A stretch of 64,000 bases of DNA from Cordylochernes scorpioides (Eukaryota; Arthropoda; Arachnida; Pseudoscorpiones; Chernetidae). The stretch lies in contig CP092879.1 in the NCBI GenBank assembly GCA_030710605.1, positions 43,340,344 through 43,404,343 of the forward strand, written 5' to 3'. Shown here one piece after another: positions 1 through 10,756 of this stretch (position 1 is its first letter; each line of letters starts with the position of its first letter). The translations under genes and the position numbers were made by a program. Under the pieces are notes generated by a model that made no database searches, had not been told where the DNA came from, and saw only the letters and a list, made by a program, of their open reading frames with translations.

Positions 1-930
1 TTTCAATGCGCCCTGATATTTCTCAACAGAATATCACAGCTTCCTCGAAATACTTGCACTACCAGAATTCTGTTTTCTTCATAATGGCTTCCAAAAATTA
101 AAATCTTCAATCATCCTCAATTTTTTTCTTCAGGAATTCTATTCAGTCAACTGGAGCCCTATTCCTTATGGCGGTCTATTCATATGGCGATACTCTATCA
201 TGATCCAATGTGTATCTTCGAATATAGTAACTTCAACCCAACAATGTTTTGCAACTAATCTTGGGATATCTTCAAATTGTGCCAAAGGAATGTGTTTTTC
301 TTTCAACATCTCTCTTATATTTCTCACCGGAATATCACAGCTTCCTTGTAATAATTGCTCTACCTGTTTTCTTTATGATGACTTCCAATGATGAAAATCT
401 TCTATCATTCCTCAAATGTTTTTCTCCAGGAATTCTATTCAGTCAACTGGAGCACTATTCCTTATGACAGTCTATTTATACGGAAATATTCTACCATGAT
501 CTAATGTGTATCTTCGAACATGGTAACTTCAACCCAACAATGTATTGCAACTAATCTTGGGATATTTTTACATTTTTGCCAAAGGAATATGTTTTTCTTT
601 CAACAGCGCTCTGATATTTCTCACCGGAATCTCACAACTTCCTCGTAATACTTGCACTGCCTGAATTCTGTTTTCTTCATGTTGGCTTCCTAAGATTAAA
701 ATTTTTAATCATCCTCAAATGTTTTTCTTCAGGAATTCTATTCAGTCAACTGGAGCACTACCACTACCATGATCCAATGTGTATCTTCAAATATGGTGAC
801 ATCGACCCAACAATGTTGAAACTAATCTTGAGATATCTTCAAATTGTACCAAAGGAATGTGTTTTTCTTTCAACAACGCTCTGATATTTCTCAATAGAAT
901 ATCACAGCTTCCTCGTAATACTTACATGCC
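1..930 (-). repeat. Tandem array of a ~300-bp unit (about 3.1 copies), protein-like on the minus strand
   Basis: The motif atatcacagcttcct and its variants recur at about 31, 332, 629 and 899, giving spacings of 301, 297 and 270 bp; the last unit has lost about 27 bp. The array runs off the left edge. Read on the minus strand, each unit decodes to related protein-like stretches (for example GSCDIPVRNIR then LLKEKHIPLAQFEDIPRLV), but stops and frame changes interrupt every unit. This looks like a decayed tandem duplication of a coding segment of about 100 residues. I do not recognise the family. Confidence 0.6.
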
Positions 931-954
931 ATTGGAGAATTTTTTTAAAAAAGA

Positions 955-1045
955 AAAAAAGTTCCTAATGCGGGGATCGAACCCAGGTCGTAGTGGTCAA
1001 AAACCAACAGTTTAGACTATCCTTCCATCGAACCCCTCCTCGAAG
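955..1045 (-). repeat. tRNA-like sequence (pseudo-tRNA or SINE head)
   Basis: On the minus strand a B-box-like GGGTTCGATCCCCGC follows an A-box-like region (GGAAGGATAGTCTAAACTG) at tRNA spacing, and the acceptor ends GGGG/CCCC can pair. The anticodon arm is poor, so this is a tRNA-derived repeat rather than a working tRNA. Confidence 0.45.
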
Positions 1046-1084
1046 TCATCATAACTATGAACCAAGTAAATAATACTGCCGCGC

Positions 1085-1335
1085 GTGTCCCCTCCGGTTC
1101 TTTGCGATGACGCCGCTTCCTTCACCTTGGATCATCTACGCAGGCTCTGTTGCTTCCCCTCTGTAGCTCTACCCTGCAGACAGCCCAAAGACGCTCTGAG
1201 AACCACCACTCAAGTGGATCTCCTTTCCTCTGGCAGTATCTCTCGGCCTTACCACTGGCGGGGGGACAAAAGAGACTTACCAGAAGATTAGCGATTGTGG
1301 TGTTGGCGAGAGAATCACAACAGCAACCATAGAAT
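1085..1335 (+). pseudogene. LINE ORF2 fragment, start of endonuclease region
   Basis: A 68-codon reading frame ends in residues matching the minus-strand LINE at 15.5 kb: QVDLLSSGSISRPYHW then GDKRDLPED here, against QVDLLFSGSISRPYQW then GDTRDLPEE there. The following bases also agree (a 'gtggtgttgg...gagagaa' block). Both copies stop resembling each other near 1335. It is a short fragment with no intact ORF2. Confidence 0.55.
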
Positions 1336-1426
1336 TTTATTATTTATTTTAATAATAAACTTTTATGAAACTTTCTGATTGACTTATTTGATACAGCAAT
1401 AGGTAAGACAACGTAATACCACTTTA

Positions 1427-1784
1427 CAGTAGAACACCTCCCTGTAAAGGACAACACCTAATTGCAGAGCCAAAGTGTCCTTTAGGGAGAGGTGTCCTCT
1501 TACAGGAGAGTCGCTTAATACAGTAGAACCTCCCTGTAAAAGACACCTAATTTCAGAGCCAAAGTGTCCTTTAGGGAGAGGTGTCCTCTTACCGGAGAGT
1601 CGCTTAATACAGTAGAACCTCCCTGTAAAGGACACCTAATTGCAGAGCCAAAGTGTCCCTTAGGGAGAGGTGTCCTCTTACTGGAGAGTTTCTAAATAGT
1701 AAAAATGGTAATTTTGCAAACAAAAACTGTCCTTTGTAGAGAGCTGTCCTCTAGCGCAAGTGTCCTCTCATGGAGATTCTACTG
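1427..1784. mobile_element. Pogo-like MITE with internal 3x tandem expansion
   Basis: The element begins TA|CAGTAGAAC and ends GGAGATTCTACTG, the same termini as the copies at 26405 and 34830. Those copies are about 175 bp, but here the left 90-bp block (cctccctgtaaaggacacc through ggagagtcgcttaatacag) is repeated three times, making 358 bp. The TA duplication is visible on the left only; the right flank is TT. Confidence 0.6.
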
Positions 1785-1964
1785 TTTTGTCAAATTACAT
1801 TGACATTTGCATTTTATCTTATCTCAGATTTTAGTGGGAAGAATTTTGTTTTCGTTTGTTAGTGAACCAATCTCTTTCACCATCTCATTGGACTAATGTG
1901 GCCATGTTTATATATAAAGGGGGCTATGGTATTGTGAGGAAGCGAGTCAGGTTAAAAATTCATG

Positions 1965-2095
1965 TCGAGACGCTTAAAGTTTTATCTGCGTGTTTTATCT
2001 GTGTCTGGTGATATTCCCCCATATCTGTGTGACCCCAGTCCGATCCCTACAACGCTACAATAAAGGATAAGTACTGTTTTTATATTACAAATCGT
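1965..2095 (+). repeat. Dispersed repeat with poly(A) signal, LTR-like
   Basis: The block starting gagacgcttaaag and ending at a CAATAAAGG poly(A)-signal-like site resembles 14095-14240 (acgcttaaag, gtgtctg, gatct/gatatt, cctctgtgt, then AATAAAAG). The layout suggests the end of an LTR, but I cannot define both ends. I recognise nothing else in 1785-2325. Confidence 0.35.
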
Positions 2096-2329
2096 GAGTT
2101 TTTTATTTTGCTCCATTTTTATTGTTGTTGTTCTACTTTTGAGTGCACGCTTTTCTGTGTGTTAGTTGCTATTACTTTAGGCCCTAGTATTCTGCACATT
2201 GTGTGATAACCCGTAAAAGTAACATTTGTCAGTATAACCCATTGCAAGTAAATATTTGAAGATGATGATAATGAAGACAGTCTGGATTATACAGTTATGA
2301 AAAGATTAGTAGAAGACAAATGTGGAAGG

Positions 2330-2790
2330 TATGATATCATCAAGGATGTCAGTCACCCAAGGAACTGTAAATCTAGTCATTATTCGACCATTCCCCATCC
2401 AGCATCGGCACAACAGTCTTGCATCACCTGTGGGTCCGGCGACCTGTCGCTGGTTCACTAGTACTGGTCCTGCCGCTACATCAGGCCTCTCATCCGGGAG
2501 GCATTTACCATCATCCCCCCTGACCTGCAGGGCTGGGTCTTCGGGCATGGCCTTGACGATGACGTTTGCCAAGACACGCATCTATAGGTACTTCCTCGGC
2601 GTGGAACTAAGGAGTGTTCAAGAAGACCTTGTCTGGAGGAGAACTCTCTCAAGGTGGGGAAGCCTTCCTTGCTGAAGAAATTTGTACACATACACAACTA
2701 TATATATTCCCCTACACTTTATATACCCTTTATTTACTATCTTATTATATATTTTTTTCTACTTTTGTAAAAATTGATTAGAAGAATCAA
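2330..2790 (+). pseudogene. LINE ORF2 C-terminal end and 3' UTR
   Basis: Combining two frames, the plus strand reads a Cys-rich segment (SCITCGSGDLSLVH, stop, YWSCRYIRPLIREAF), then PPDLQGWVFGHGLDDD, then AKTRIYRYFLGVEL. Such a CxxC...H...W.C block followed by this tail is typical of the C-terminus of non-LTR retrotransposon ORF2 proteins. Stops and frameshifts show it is dead. An AATAAA near 2789 could be the 3' end. A related tail lies at 32550-32702. Confidence 0.55.
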
Positions 2791-2868
2791 TAAAACTGTT
2801 TGTTTAGTCATTATTCGAATATTTGTCATTGTTATTACATTTGAATCTTGAAAAGTTGATAAATCAAA

Positions 2869-3177
2869 ATGGATTTCTTAATTGCAATGATTGGCATTCT
2901 TTTAGAATGTTTATTTTGTGAAATTTTGCCGTGCTTAATTTCAAACACCTTTTTTATTTTTCAAACAATTTATATGATTCTTCTGGCGATAATGCCATAT
3001 TTGGAAATGATCTGGCCAATTTTGGTCAATTGGACTTGCATTACTCTGTCCTTTTTGGACAATCTTTTATTTGTGGCTTTTTATTATGCCATCTGCTCTC
3101 TGGGAATGTTCCCAAAACTAGTTTTTACTGTTTTTATCAATTATTATAATTATTTATTTTTAATCTTTGAAATCTAA
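2869..3177 (+). CDS. Hydrophobic 102-codon ORF, doubtful
   Basis: The ORF runs from ATG at 2869 to a stop at 3175-3177 and is almost entirely hydrophobic, with three or four possible membrane spans. An overlapping +1 frame (2931-3149) has an equally protein-like composition, so the frame is uncertain and T-rich DNA alone can produce such an ORF. I recognise no family, and no neighbouring exon supports it. Confidence 0.15.
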   Translation: MDFLIAMIGILLECLFCEILPCLISNTFFIFQTIYMILLAIMPYLEMIWPILVNWTCITLSFLDNLLFVAFYYAICSLGMFPKLVFTVFINYYNYLFLIFEI

Positions 3178-3810
3178 TTCTTATTTTTGAAGAAGTAAAT
3201 CTATATTATATGTTCATGTGTGTGTTTTGTGTGTATGTGTATCTTTTGTTTATATATATGCATGTTATTTTATACTATACATTTGAAAATTATATTTTAA
3301 AAATGTCAATTTGAAAAATTCTTATGATATGCGGCCAAAAATAAATCTCAACAAATATTTCTTAAGCTTCCAAATATTTGAGAATTGATGCCGAATGAAT
3401 TAATAAATGTGGAAATCATCTTTTGGCGTTGCTCTCGTATGGACTTCAAGACTTCAACCCATTCTCATGGAGGCTTCCTTTATTACGATTTTTATGCTGC
3501 GATGCAATACGAACCTGTTTAAATGCTTCCCCTGCAAACAACTCTGCCTTGGAATCTTGGAAACGTTTGTCATGTGGATCACCCTTTCCCTATCTCTTCA
3601 TTTAAATGTTTCACTCAGCGAACACCTCTTCGTTCATCATGATGTCCTTTTCATCTTGAACTGAATTGTCACGAACCTATATGAATTTTCGAATACCTCA
3701 TCTGAAAAAACTCATCATTTATACCAGTATTTTTCTCACAATACATGTGTATTCTAAGTATTTCTTCACATTTTTGAAACTGGAATATTTATATATTAAT
3801 ATTGGTCGAT
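3178..3810. other. AT-rich spacer, nothing recognised
   Basis: Short ORFs only; no repeat family, tRNA-like motif or protein similarity that I can see. Confidence 0.4.
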
Positions 3811-3811
3811 T

Positions 3812-3995
3812 GCCCGGTGGCCGAGAGACTTCTTTCCAGCCTTATGGGATGACAGACCACGCCGTCGGCAAACATGCAAGCGGGGCCATGAAATAGGAGA
3901 TGGCCACCTCTGCGCGGCAGATCGGCGGAAGTCAATGAGATCCCAATAGACATTCTAGGGTGTTGTTCTTTTGTCTTCCTATAAAAATGTATCAA
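3812..3995 (+). repeat. SINE-like sequence with tRNA A-box
   Basis: Starts with GCCCGGTGGCCGAGAGACTT, close to a tRNA-Leu/Ser-type A box, followed by GC-rich sequence unlike the surrounding DNA. The B box is not clear. Likely a tRNA-derived SINE fragment. Confidence 0.3.
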
Positions 3996-4279
3996 ATAAA
4001 TAATACCAATAAAACACTAACTTTGAAATACTTATCTGATCCATCGCTGGACTATTAAATCGACACACCACATCCTGTTAATCTTAGTTTCTCTTGAATT
4101 CTTGTATGAAAATGATTCTACATTTTTATATTTTCACTGCCTAAGTTGGAATTGTTCCTTTAAATGAGCTAAAACTATTCACTTTGTAACTTCCTTTCAA
4201 CGTCGAAACTAAAGAATATCGCATCATCATCTGTATTTAGCATTTTACATTTATTGATTTGCCATGATCTTATGACTCT

Positions 4280-4370
4280 GGGATAACCCCAGGACTAGAA
4301 TAGAAAAGCTGAGATAATGGAACTTGATGGAGATCGTTTAAACGACTTGAAGAATAAGCAACAACAACAT
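4280..4370 (+). repeat. Retroposon 3' end with (CAA)n tail
   Basis: The segment gatggagatcgtttaaacga then cttgaagaataag(caa)n also occurs at 41745-41805 with a decayed tail. A tail of CAA repeats after a conserved end is typical of some non-LTR retroposons. Nothing is recognised in 4000-4279 or in 4371-4700. Confidence 0.4.
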
Positions 4371-4712
4371 GATCTTTTATGGATATTTCAAATTCTTTCA
4401 ATATTCAAGGAATATCCACTTCACCAGGAGAACTCTGAAACTGCTATTTTTCATCAAGAATCCCATAATATTCTAAAATGATCTTGCTGTATGAATTCAA
4501 TTTTCTTATATAGGTTACCGCCTGCATTCATCGTTATAACTTGTGTACTCTATTGTTGTGTTAGACTGCAATTCACTGAAGTCCTTACGCTGTCAAGTTT
4601 TCTGATGACATCGTTTATAAGCAATCAATAAAATCGTTCTTATCGCTTTAGGCGGTCTTCTTTATTATTATTTTTTTTGTTGTCACATAACTAAATAATT
4701 TATTTATTGTTT

Positions 4713-4937
4713 TAAAAAAATGCTCCAATGGCCCCAGATTCTTTCAAAAGTCCAACCTCACCAGCGAGTGCAAGTAACCAAACGGGGCTCTGGCACATTT
4801 TTAAGTGAAAAGTCGAACTGCTTTTCACATGTGTAGACATGTGGTGCACTTACAGTAAAATCAGTCGCCTACTTCTTTCCACCATGATTATCATGGCCTG
4901 TACCACGTGTACTAGGGATAAGAAAAAAAAAAATTAT
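4713..4937 (+). repeat. SINE, family S2
   Basis: About 225 bp starting aaaaatgctccaatggcccc, containing ccaaacggggctctggca and tgtaccacgtgtactaggga, and ending in a poly(A) run. A near copy lies at 13140-13355, where a tRNA-like B box precedes it. Confidence 0.6.
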
Positions 4938-4975
4938 TGAAAATATACTTCGGCCATTAAATATTTTTATTACCT

Positions 4976-5024
4976 CGACGTTTTCGACAAAAATATTTTG
5001 TCCTCGTCAGGAGTAAACAAAAAG
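4976..5024 (-). ncRNA. Hammerhead-like motif, family A left arm
   Basis: On the minus strand CUGACGA (5010-5004) is followed by a GACAAAA/UUUUGUC stem and GAAA, then ACGU and C. Compared with the right arm it has one extra A after GAAA, which probably weakens the core. Confidence 0.35.
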
Positions 5025-5056
5025 TAGAACATTTGGCAAGGCGTTAAAAATTTTGT

Positions 5057-5102
5057 TTGCTCCTGACGAGGACAAAATATTTTTGTCGAAACGTCGAGGT
5101 AA
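5057..5102 (+). ncRNA. Hammerhead ribozyme-like motif, family A right arm
   Basis: CUGACGA (5063-5069), an unpaired G, a 7-bp stem II GACAAAA/UUUUGUC (5071-5087), GAAA (5088-5091), palindromic ACGU (5091-5094) and C as the possible cleavage base (5095). GAG at 5096-5098 can pair with CUC at 5060-5062 as stem I. Hammerheads in Penelope-like elements often have a minimal stem III; here ACGU can pair only with a second copy. Activity is inferred from layout. Confidence 0.45.
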
Positions 5103-5189
5103 TAAAAAGATTTAATGGCCGAAGTATCTTTATTTTCAAGAAATATGAATGCCGGCCATGCAGCCTCTATCTTTACGATAATTCATTTA

Positions 5190-5828
5190 TCTATAAACGC
5201 AAAGGTCGCCTCTCCCGTCCAAACTAGACGCCAACTAGCGGCTTCGGGTTGGTAACAAAGCCACAAAACCAGCTTTGGAAAACTTAAAAGCGTTCACTTG
5301 GAAATCATGGTTTTGAGCTAATGACCCTCGTCGGCCCATTGCGGACTTTATTCCATAAGATCCACAAAGGATCTAACGGAATATTGACAATCTTCCAAAG
5401 AGGTGTTTAGCTCGCAAAGTTTCTAGGCTAAATCTATGGCAAAAGTATGGATGGACATTTTATGAAATAATAGGAAACTGAAAAAAATCCATTGGTAGGG
5501 AATGAGAGAGATTGAAAATGAAAACAAAAGATTATTGTATAATTCTAAGAAAATCGCATGTGCGCGTGTGTGTTGTGTTTGTGAGGTTTTAATCAAAGAA
5601 TAAAATTTGCAACCCTAGTGTACGTACCTTTTCTCAATGAATTATACCCACTGGTGGGTGCATATGGTTAAAATCTTGAAAGCTACACCATAAACACTTT
5701 AAAATTTACTTCGATATAAGCATATTTGATTTTTTATTTGGTTATCATCACTTTCCAACTTAATCATTGAAATTTCGGATTTAGAGGCCAAACAACACAC
5801 ACACACACCATCACAACATATATTAAAA
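5190..5828. other. Spacer, nothing recognised
   Basis: Moderately GC-rich to about 5400, then AT-rich. No protein or repeat family identified; it includes a short (ac)n run near 5800. Confidence 0.35.
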
Positions 5829-5915
5829 ATAAAAGTATGACGAATCTAAAGTTTTGCGGAGGAGCCTCCATAAAAGAGGCTCCTCCGCAAAACTTTAGAT
5901 TCGTCATACTTTTAT
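5829..5915. repeat. Perfect 40-bp hairpin
   Basis: Arms 5829-5868 and 5876-5915 are exact reverse complements over 40 bp with a 7-base loop (cataaaa). The stem contains a GC-rich part (gcggaggagcctc). I do not recognise the family; it could be a compact foldback element or a structured transcript. Confidence 0.7.
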
Positions 5916-5949
5916 ACTAATTATACGGAGTTTACCTGTAGAATATATT

Positions 5950-6200
5950 AAAAATAATAAAGGCATATCCTGACCAAGAGCACATGTGCTTTTTAGATGG
6001 CAGAGCGCCATCTAGTGGAACAGAAATCAACTAAACATTGATTTAACCTGTTCCCTGATATTTGGCCAATTCATTTTTTTTTATAAATCAAGAAAAGCCA
6101 TCCACGAACGCGTTTCGCGCTTTTGGGGCTCTGCCATCTAAAAAGCACATGTGCTCTTGGCTAGGATATGCCATTATTAATTTCAATATCAACATCTGAC
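5950..6200. mobile_element. Inverted-repeat element, family B copy 1
   Basis: The ends ggcatatcctgaccaagagc and its reverse complement (near 6130-6180) flank a segment with 'aacaggttaaatcaatg'-type sequence. A decayed hammerhead half (gcgcgaaacgcgttcgtgg on the minus strand, 6107-6130) is present but the CUGANGA box is lost. Copies: 29.2 and 33.8-34.2 kb. Confidence 0.45.
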
Positions 6201-6225
6201 TTTTTTATTTTATTTTTTTTTCTAT

Positions 6226-6252
6226 TGCATATATATATATATATATATATGC
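6226..6252. repeat. (TA)n microsatellite
   Basis: A run of alternating TA inside a longer AT-rich inverted repeat (ttgcatatata...tatatgcaat). Confidence 0.7.
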
Positions 6253-6429
6253 AATGTTTTTATTCAATCAAATACAAGTAAGGGGATATATAGAAAGCAT
6301 TAAACAATCAACAAAACATTATAATCAATAACATATATCTTTGCTTTTCTCTTTCATTCAAATGAAATTATTGCTTTTACTGTAAGTATGTCTACATATG
6401 AGAAAAACCCAGTTCGACAACCGGCGACA

Positions 6430-6475
6430 TAAAAGATTTTCCATTTCCTTAAGTTTTGTTCTTGAGTGTAACATC
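6430..6475. repeat. End fragment of Tc1-like MITE family T
   Basis: ttccttaagttttgttcttgagtg matches the right terminus of the family T copies at 40696, 46796 and 59077. Only one end is present. Confidence 0.4.
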
Positions 6476-6674
6476 CTTATCAATAATAGGACTTATTGGA
6501 CACACAAAATCAGACTGAACTCCTCAAAATAAAAGTAGGTATGAGAAAGAATGCAGGGCAAAGGATAATGGAGGATGACCTATCTGTAAATAGGTAACTG
6601 AAAGTGAGACAAACTTTATTTTGTTGCAAATGTTTCTTATTCCCTCTCCTCTTGTTGATGTGTAAATACGGCGA

Positions 6675-6725
6675 ATCCTATATGGGGCGGAATGCCCTAA
6701 ATAAAGGCTTTTGTTGTTGTTGTTA
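6675..6725 (+). repeat. Retroposon 3' end with (GTT)n tail
   Basis: gcggaatgccctaaataaaggctt is followed by (ttg)4. Related ends lie at 45330-45372 and, as the reverse complement, at 9845-9890 and 12650-12690. A conserved end plus a trinucleotide tail indicates a non-LTR retroposon family. Confidence 0.45.
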
Positions 6726-6839
6726 AAAATAAAATTACGTACAGTTAAAGATAAGGTGTAATCCATCTATACTTTTTTATTATTATTTTATTTCGACTTA
6801 GAGCGCTATGTCCCCCTAGGGACACTTGCACTTTAAAGT

Positions 6840-7470
6840 ATACTTACCTACTCATACTATTGGACTCGTCTCTGCCTCCCCCTTATCTCCGCGGATCACC
6901 ACCCTGCCCCACTGATCCTCCTCTACATCCCGGCTCTCCTGGCCTCACCTGGCGATGATCCCCTGGCCACCCATCCCCAGGCCCCTCCAACAGTGCAATG
7001 TATATAGAGCTTTGTATTGTTACATCAATTTTAATGCGCTGACATTTATTCAAAATATTATATGAAATTTAATATTTATTTAAAACAGAATATTTAGATT
7101 ATCATCATTCCTTTTTATAGTTTCATTACTTTTGTAATATTTATTGTACATATATCTTGATTGGTTATTGGAGCGAGAGAGGACCTAGAGTGAGACTGCG
7201 GATCACGACCTATGAGGAAGACCACGAATAAATAAACACAATAACTTTGAAAGGCAATTTATTTTTATTTACTTTTAATTTTATTTATTTGCTTTGAATA
7301 TGGAAACCCGCTCAGGAAACGTGTATAACACCAAGAAGGAAGAAACCAAGGTCGACGACCCTGCAAAGCTGCAACTTGGTGCAACAGTATATATATTCCG
7401 CTTTATGCGTCGATCGAGGCTCAAAAATCATCCATTCTGGTTAGCAGTCCCGTAAATACAGATATTTCCA
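6840..7470 (+). mobile_element. 5'-truncated LINE-Z tail inserted in repeat Q
   Basis: Flanked by a 12-bp direct repeat gcactttaaagt at 6828-6839 and 7471-7482, which is a target-site duplication. The right end (cattctggttagcagtcccg then taaatacagatatttcc) matches the 3' ends of the minus-strand elements at 22112 and 10231. It contains the solo LTR described next. Confidence 0.6.
7018..7386 (-). mobile_element. Solo LTR, family LTR-B
   Basis: 369 bp flanked by a 4-bp direct repeat GTAT (7014-7017 and 7387-7390). The ends read TGTTACATCA...TTGGTGCAACA on the plus strand, so the LTR is in minus orientation. The same sequence occurs at 33002-33386 and about 28012-28385. TG...CA ends, a short target duplication and no internal region define a solo LTR of a Gypsy- or BEL-type element. 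Confidence 0.7.
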
Positions 7471-7699
7471 GCACTTTAAAGTTAAACAAAACATTGAAAG
7501 AAAAGAAAGAAATATAATTTGAAATATATTCAAAATTAGTATGCGAGTTAGTAGATAAAAGAGAAAAAATATCAAGACAATTGAAATATTTACAAAGGAT
7601 TGGTATTCAAATTTAGTTAAATGAAATCAAATTGTAAAGTATTGTGTGTATTTGAGGAAGACAATTTACAGATTGAAGAAAGTTTTAAAGAATATCTAT

Positions 7700-8340
7700 A
7701 CTGAGTAGGTTCTGCGGCCTAAGACAACCAAGGACTAGAGGTCTACAATGTTGATTGCCGGGTTGTCTTCGATAGCATCTATTTACCTAAAGTTGGTCAA
7801 ATTTGATTTACCTACTGCTCACTCACTGCCTACGTGCTTTTGTACGATGATACTGTAAACAGGATGTTCTTATAGGTCTGCCTGGGTCAGAGATTAAAGT
7901 TCATTGATCTTACCGCGCCAGATTATCAGAAATGTAAGATATTTTGGATTCACTTGGTAAACATTGACTCTTCTCTTCCTGTTTTAATTTCCAAGATGTA
8001 TTTTGCCTTTGTGGCTTATCCTCGATCACCCGCTTTTCTACCTTTGTAAATTAAAATGATGAGTGCGATAGCCCGAAACCAACAGATTATTGACTTTTGT
8101 CTGAATTTGCCTGAACTTGTGTTGTGGCTCATTGTGAGTATTTTTTCCGAAAAATGTCGAATAACTTTAAATATATTTTAGCTTTTGCCCTGCCATTGCC
8201 TAATTGAAACCTTTAAATTATCCTTGAATGTTTGCCTTCCGCAAAATTTGCTTTTCTACAATTAGGTGAATTTCTCCATTGTAGAGAAAGAATCTACTTA
8301 TATAATTGCCTTATTCTGTCTGTGTGAAGTTCACGGATAG
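7700..8340. other. AT-rich spacer, nothing recognised
   Basis: No ORF of note and no repeat family that I can identify. Confidence 0.35.
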
Positions 8341-8343
8341 ATT

Positions 8344-8455
8344 TTGGTCAGAATGGATAAAATAAAAAAAAGTGTCAAGGGATGGGAATCGAACCCACGA
8401 CCTTCCGCTTACTGGGCAGATGCCATGACCAATAGGCTACCCTGGACATATTTTT
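8344..8455 (-). repeat. tRNA-derived SINE, family S1 (Thr-like head)
   Basis: On the minus strand 8451-8374 folds like a tRNA: A-box region TAGCCTATTGGTCATGGC, anticodon stem TCTGC/GCGGA with loop CCAGUAA (AGU, Thr-like), and B box GGGTTCGATTCCC. Position 33 is C rather than U, and there is extra 3' sequence (TTGACACTTTTTTTT), so this is a SINE head. Relatives: 32120-32280 and the body at 26205-26280. Confidence 0.55.
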
Positions 8456-8793
8456 CCGTTCAGATTTTTATTTTTATATTTTCAAGACACACACAGTTTG
8501 GGGCGGGACGTTTCACAAAAGAGACATCCACGGCGCCAATTTATAATTGTAACGAATAGTATTTTAATTAAAACATTTTAAAAATATATACGCACTCGGG
8601 TAAAACCCGGGCGTTGCCCGGGCCATTCGTCTAGCTAATATATATTTTAATATTCATTATTTCTCTTATGAGAGAGAGGAATTTAAAATTTACTTAGAAA
8701 CTTCTAATAAATGCAAATTGCTTTATATAATATTTTAATGGCGTTTCACTCTGCTATATTAATTTGAATATTTGCAATTTTCTTAACTGTAAG

Positions 8794-9188
8794 AACTCTG
8801 CTTTGGTTGGTTCAAATTCACATTAATAGGTACCGCTCAGCAAGAGCAACCTAGTTCATGATAATTGAAACAGTGAATAATATATGTGAAGGTTATTCAC
8901 ATATTAAACAAATTTTAACGCGGAATTCAATCCCGGTTCATGACTGTCGGGAATCGAGCGTGCTACCCTCTCATCCACCGACTTTATTTTTAACTCTGCT
9001 TTGGTTCAAATCACATTAATAGGTACCGCTCAGCAAGAGCAACCTAGTTCATGATAATTGAACAATGAATAATATGTGAAGGTTATTCACACACACATAT
9101 TAAATAATTTTTAACGCGGGATTCAATCCCGGTTCATGGCTGTCGGGAATCGAGGGGGGTTACCCACTCGTCCACCGACTTGTGTATG
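8794..9188 (-). repeat. Tandem dimer of a tRNA-derived repeat, family S3
   Basis: Two units (8794-8991 and 8992-9188, 198 and 197 bp) begin with aactctgcttt, which appears a third time at 9189. On the minus strand each unit starts with a tRNA-like GTCGGTGGATGAGAGGGTAG and has a degenerate B box near 8930 and 9120. The repeated 11-mer looks like a target duplication followed by duplication of the whole insertion. Confidence 0.55.
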
Positions 9189-9454
9189 AACTCTGCTTTC
9201 CTTACTTCTGTGATATATAAGATATATTGTACTATATTAGAACTGTATATGTCTTTGCCTTCACGAATTCCATCATCTTATAAAGGTAGTATGCTATCAA
9301 GCACAACACTTTTTCTTGTCAATTCTATATTATTTTCTTACGTTGGACTTTTCATTCAACAATTAGAAAATTTACTAATATTTTTATTTCTAACTCTCTC
9401 TCTCTCTATATATATATGTATATATATATACGTTTATTTAATCCATATATTCAT

Positions 9455-9775
9455 CATTATTTATCCTTATATATTCAATATTGTATTTAACCATATATAA
9501 TCTTATATGAACAATATAATAAAGTAGTTTTAATCTCAATCTCTTTCTCTCCCTCTCTTTACACCATATGAACATTCAATAGAAACTTTTTACGTCTTTA
9601 TATGGTGTTCAACCATTATTTATCCTTATATATTCAATATTGTATTTAACTATATATAATCTTATATGAACGAAATAATAAAGTGGTTTAAATCTCAATC
9701 TCTTTCTCTCCCTCTCTTTACACCATATGAACATTCAATAGAAACTTTTTACGTTTTTATATGGTGTTTAAAAGT
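9455..9775. repeat. Tandem duplication of a 159-bp unit
   Basis: The blocks from ttatccttatatattcaata through tttttacgt.tttatatggtgtt occur twice, at about 9461 and 9620, and differ at few positions. It includes an aatctcaatctctttctctc stretch that is also similar to 38577-38600. Confidence 0.6.
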
Positions 9776-10230
9776 GACTTTATTTCAATAATACTTTATC
9801 AATTCATTCACATTAGGATATTCAAACCTCTTCACTATCAATTACAACAATAGCAACAAAACAGAAAGCCTTTATTAAGGATCCTCTCCCAGATGGGTAA
9901 ACAGAGGTAAACATAGAAGTTATTTAAAGCTATCTACGCTATATTTAATCAGAAATCTTTTACCATTACATTAACTCCCCTTAGGGGATGATATTGTAAA
10001 GTTATACTCTATGTCCAGAAGCGCTTAAAAAATCTCAAAAGATAAAAAAGAAAGACAAAGAGGATGGATGAACCTGATTACACATCGCTGCTGCCAACCT
10101 GCGTCAAATGGCTGTAGATAAGATACTTAATCTATCCTATTCTGATGTGAATCTATTGTAATTCAGGAATTTAAACATTCTTTCACTTACTCAACTAATT
10201 GAAGTGAATGAATTTGTTAGACTTTTTTAT

Positions 10231-10639
10231 GAACGGAAATATCTTTATTTACGGGACTACTAACCAAAATAAAAATATTTTTGAGCCCCAATAGCCGCAT
10301 AAAGCGGAATATATAAAACCACTATGACCAGGCTGGGGAGGCTAGGGACAATATCCGTTAGGGAAGAGGAAGGTTAGGCCGGATTGGGTCCGCGGAGGTC
10401 AGGAGGCAGTAAGAAGCGGGAGGACTAAACTTTGCAGCTCTAGCTCTCTGGCAGTTGGGCAAGACTTGATCTTGCCTCGTGGTCGGCAGAGAGGCCCTTG
10501 GCTGAGCAGTTGGCGCACTTGGCCGTGCGCGGGCTGGCGAGAGTTGGAGAGGTTCGGCCTTGGTGGTCACCAGAAGCGCAGTGGAAGCAGGTGACCGTAG
10601 CCTTGGTGCATCTATCGGCGTTGTGGCCGTAGCCAATAA
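10231..10639 (-). pseudogene. 5'-truncated LINE-Z copy (ORF1 zinc-knuckle end)
   Basis: Flanked by TTTTTTAT at 10223-10230 and 10640-10647, a likely target duplication although low in complexity. It matches 22112-22520 throughout: the 3' tail (acggaaatatctttatttacggg), the ccgcataaagcggaatatat block and the region encoding the CxxC knuckles. No open frame remains. Confidence 0.6.
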
Positions 10640-10756
10640 TTTTTTATTAAAAATATTTTTATTTATATATACATACATATTATAGAAGTATACCTTTATT
10701 ATAACTTTGGCTTAACGAATTTCCAGAGAAAGGACAATAAAATACTTCTTAGTTTT

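Larger units (their letters stand above)
4948..5185. mobile_element. Inverted-repeat element, family A copy 1, with hammerhead-like arms
   Basis: Two arms of about 60 bp face each other: the left arm (4948-5035) is the reverse complement of the right arm (5040-5130). Each carries the cctgacgaggacaaaat...ttttgtcgaaacgtcgagg block. The outer part (ataaagatacttcggcc) and a tail ending atgccggccaggcagcctct recur in the copies at 10.8, 24.5, 41.3, 45.9 and 55.5 kb. The arrangement matches paired terminal repeats of Penelope-like elements. Confidence 0.5.
6782..7700 (+). repeat. Dispersed repeat Q (gcgctatgtccc family), interrupted by nested insertions
   Basis: Begins cttagagcgctatgtccccc and resumes after 7482 with ttaaacaaaacattgaaag. 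An uninterrupted copy at 26700-26960 shows that the two halves belong together. Other partial copies: 37605-37740 and 48975-49085. Function unknown. Confidence 0.6.
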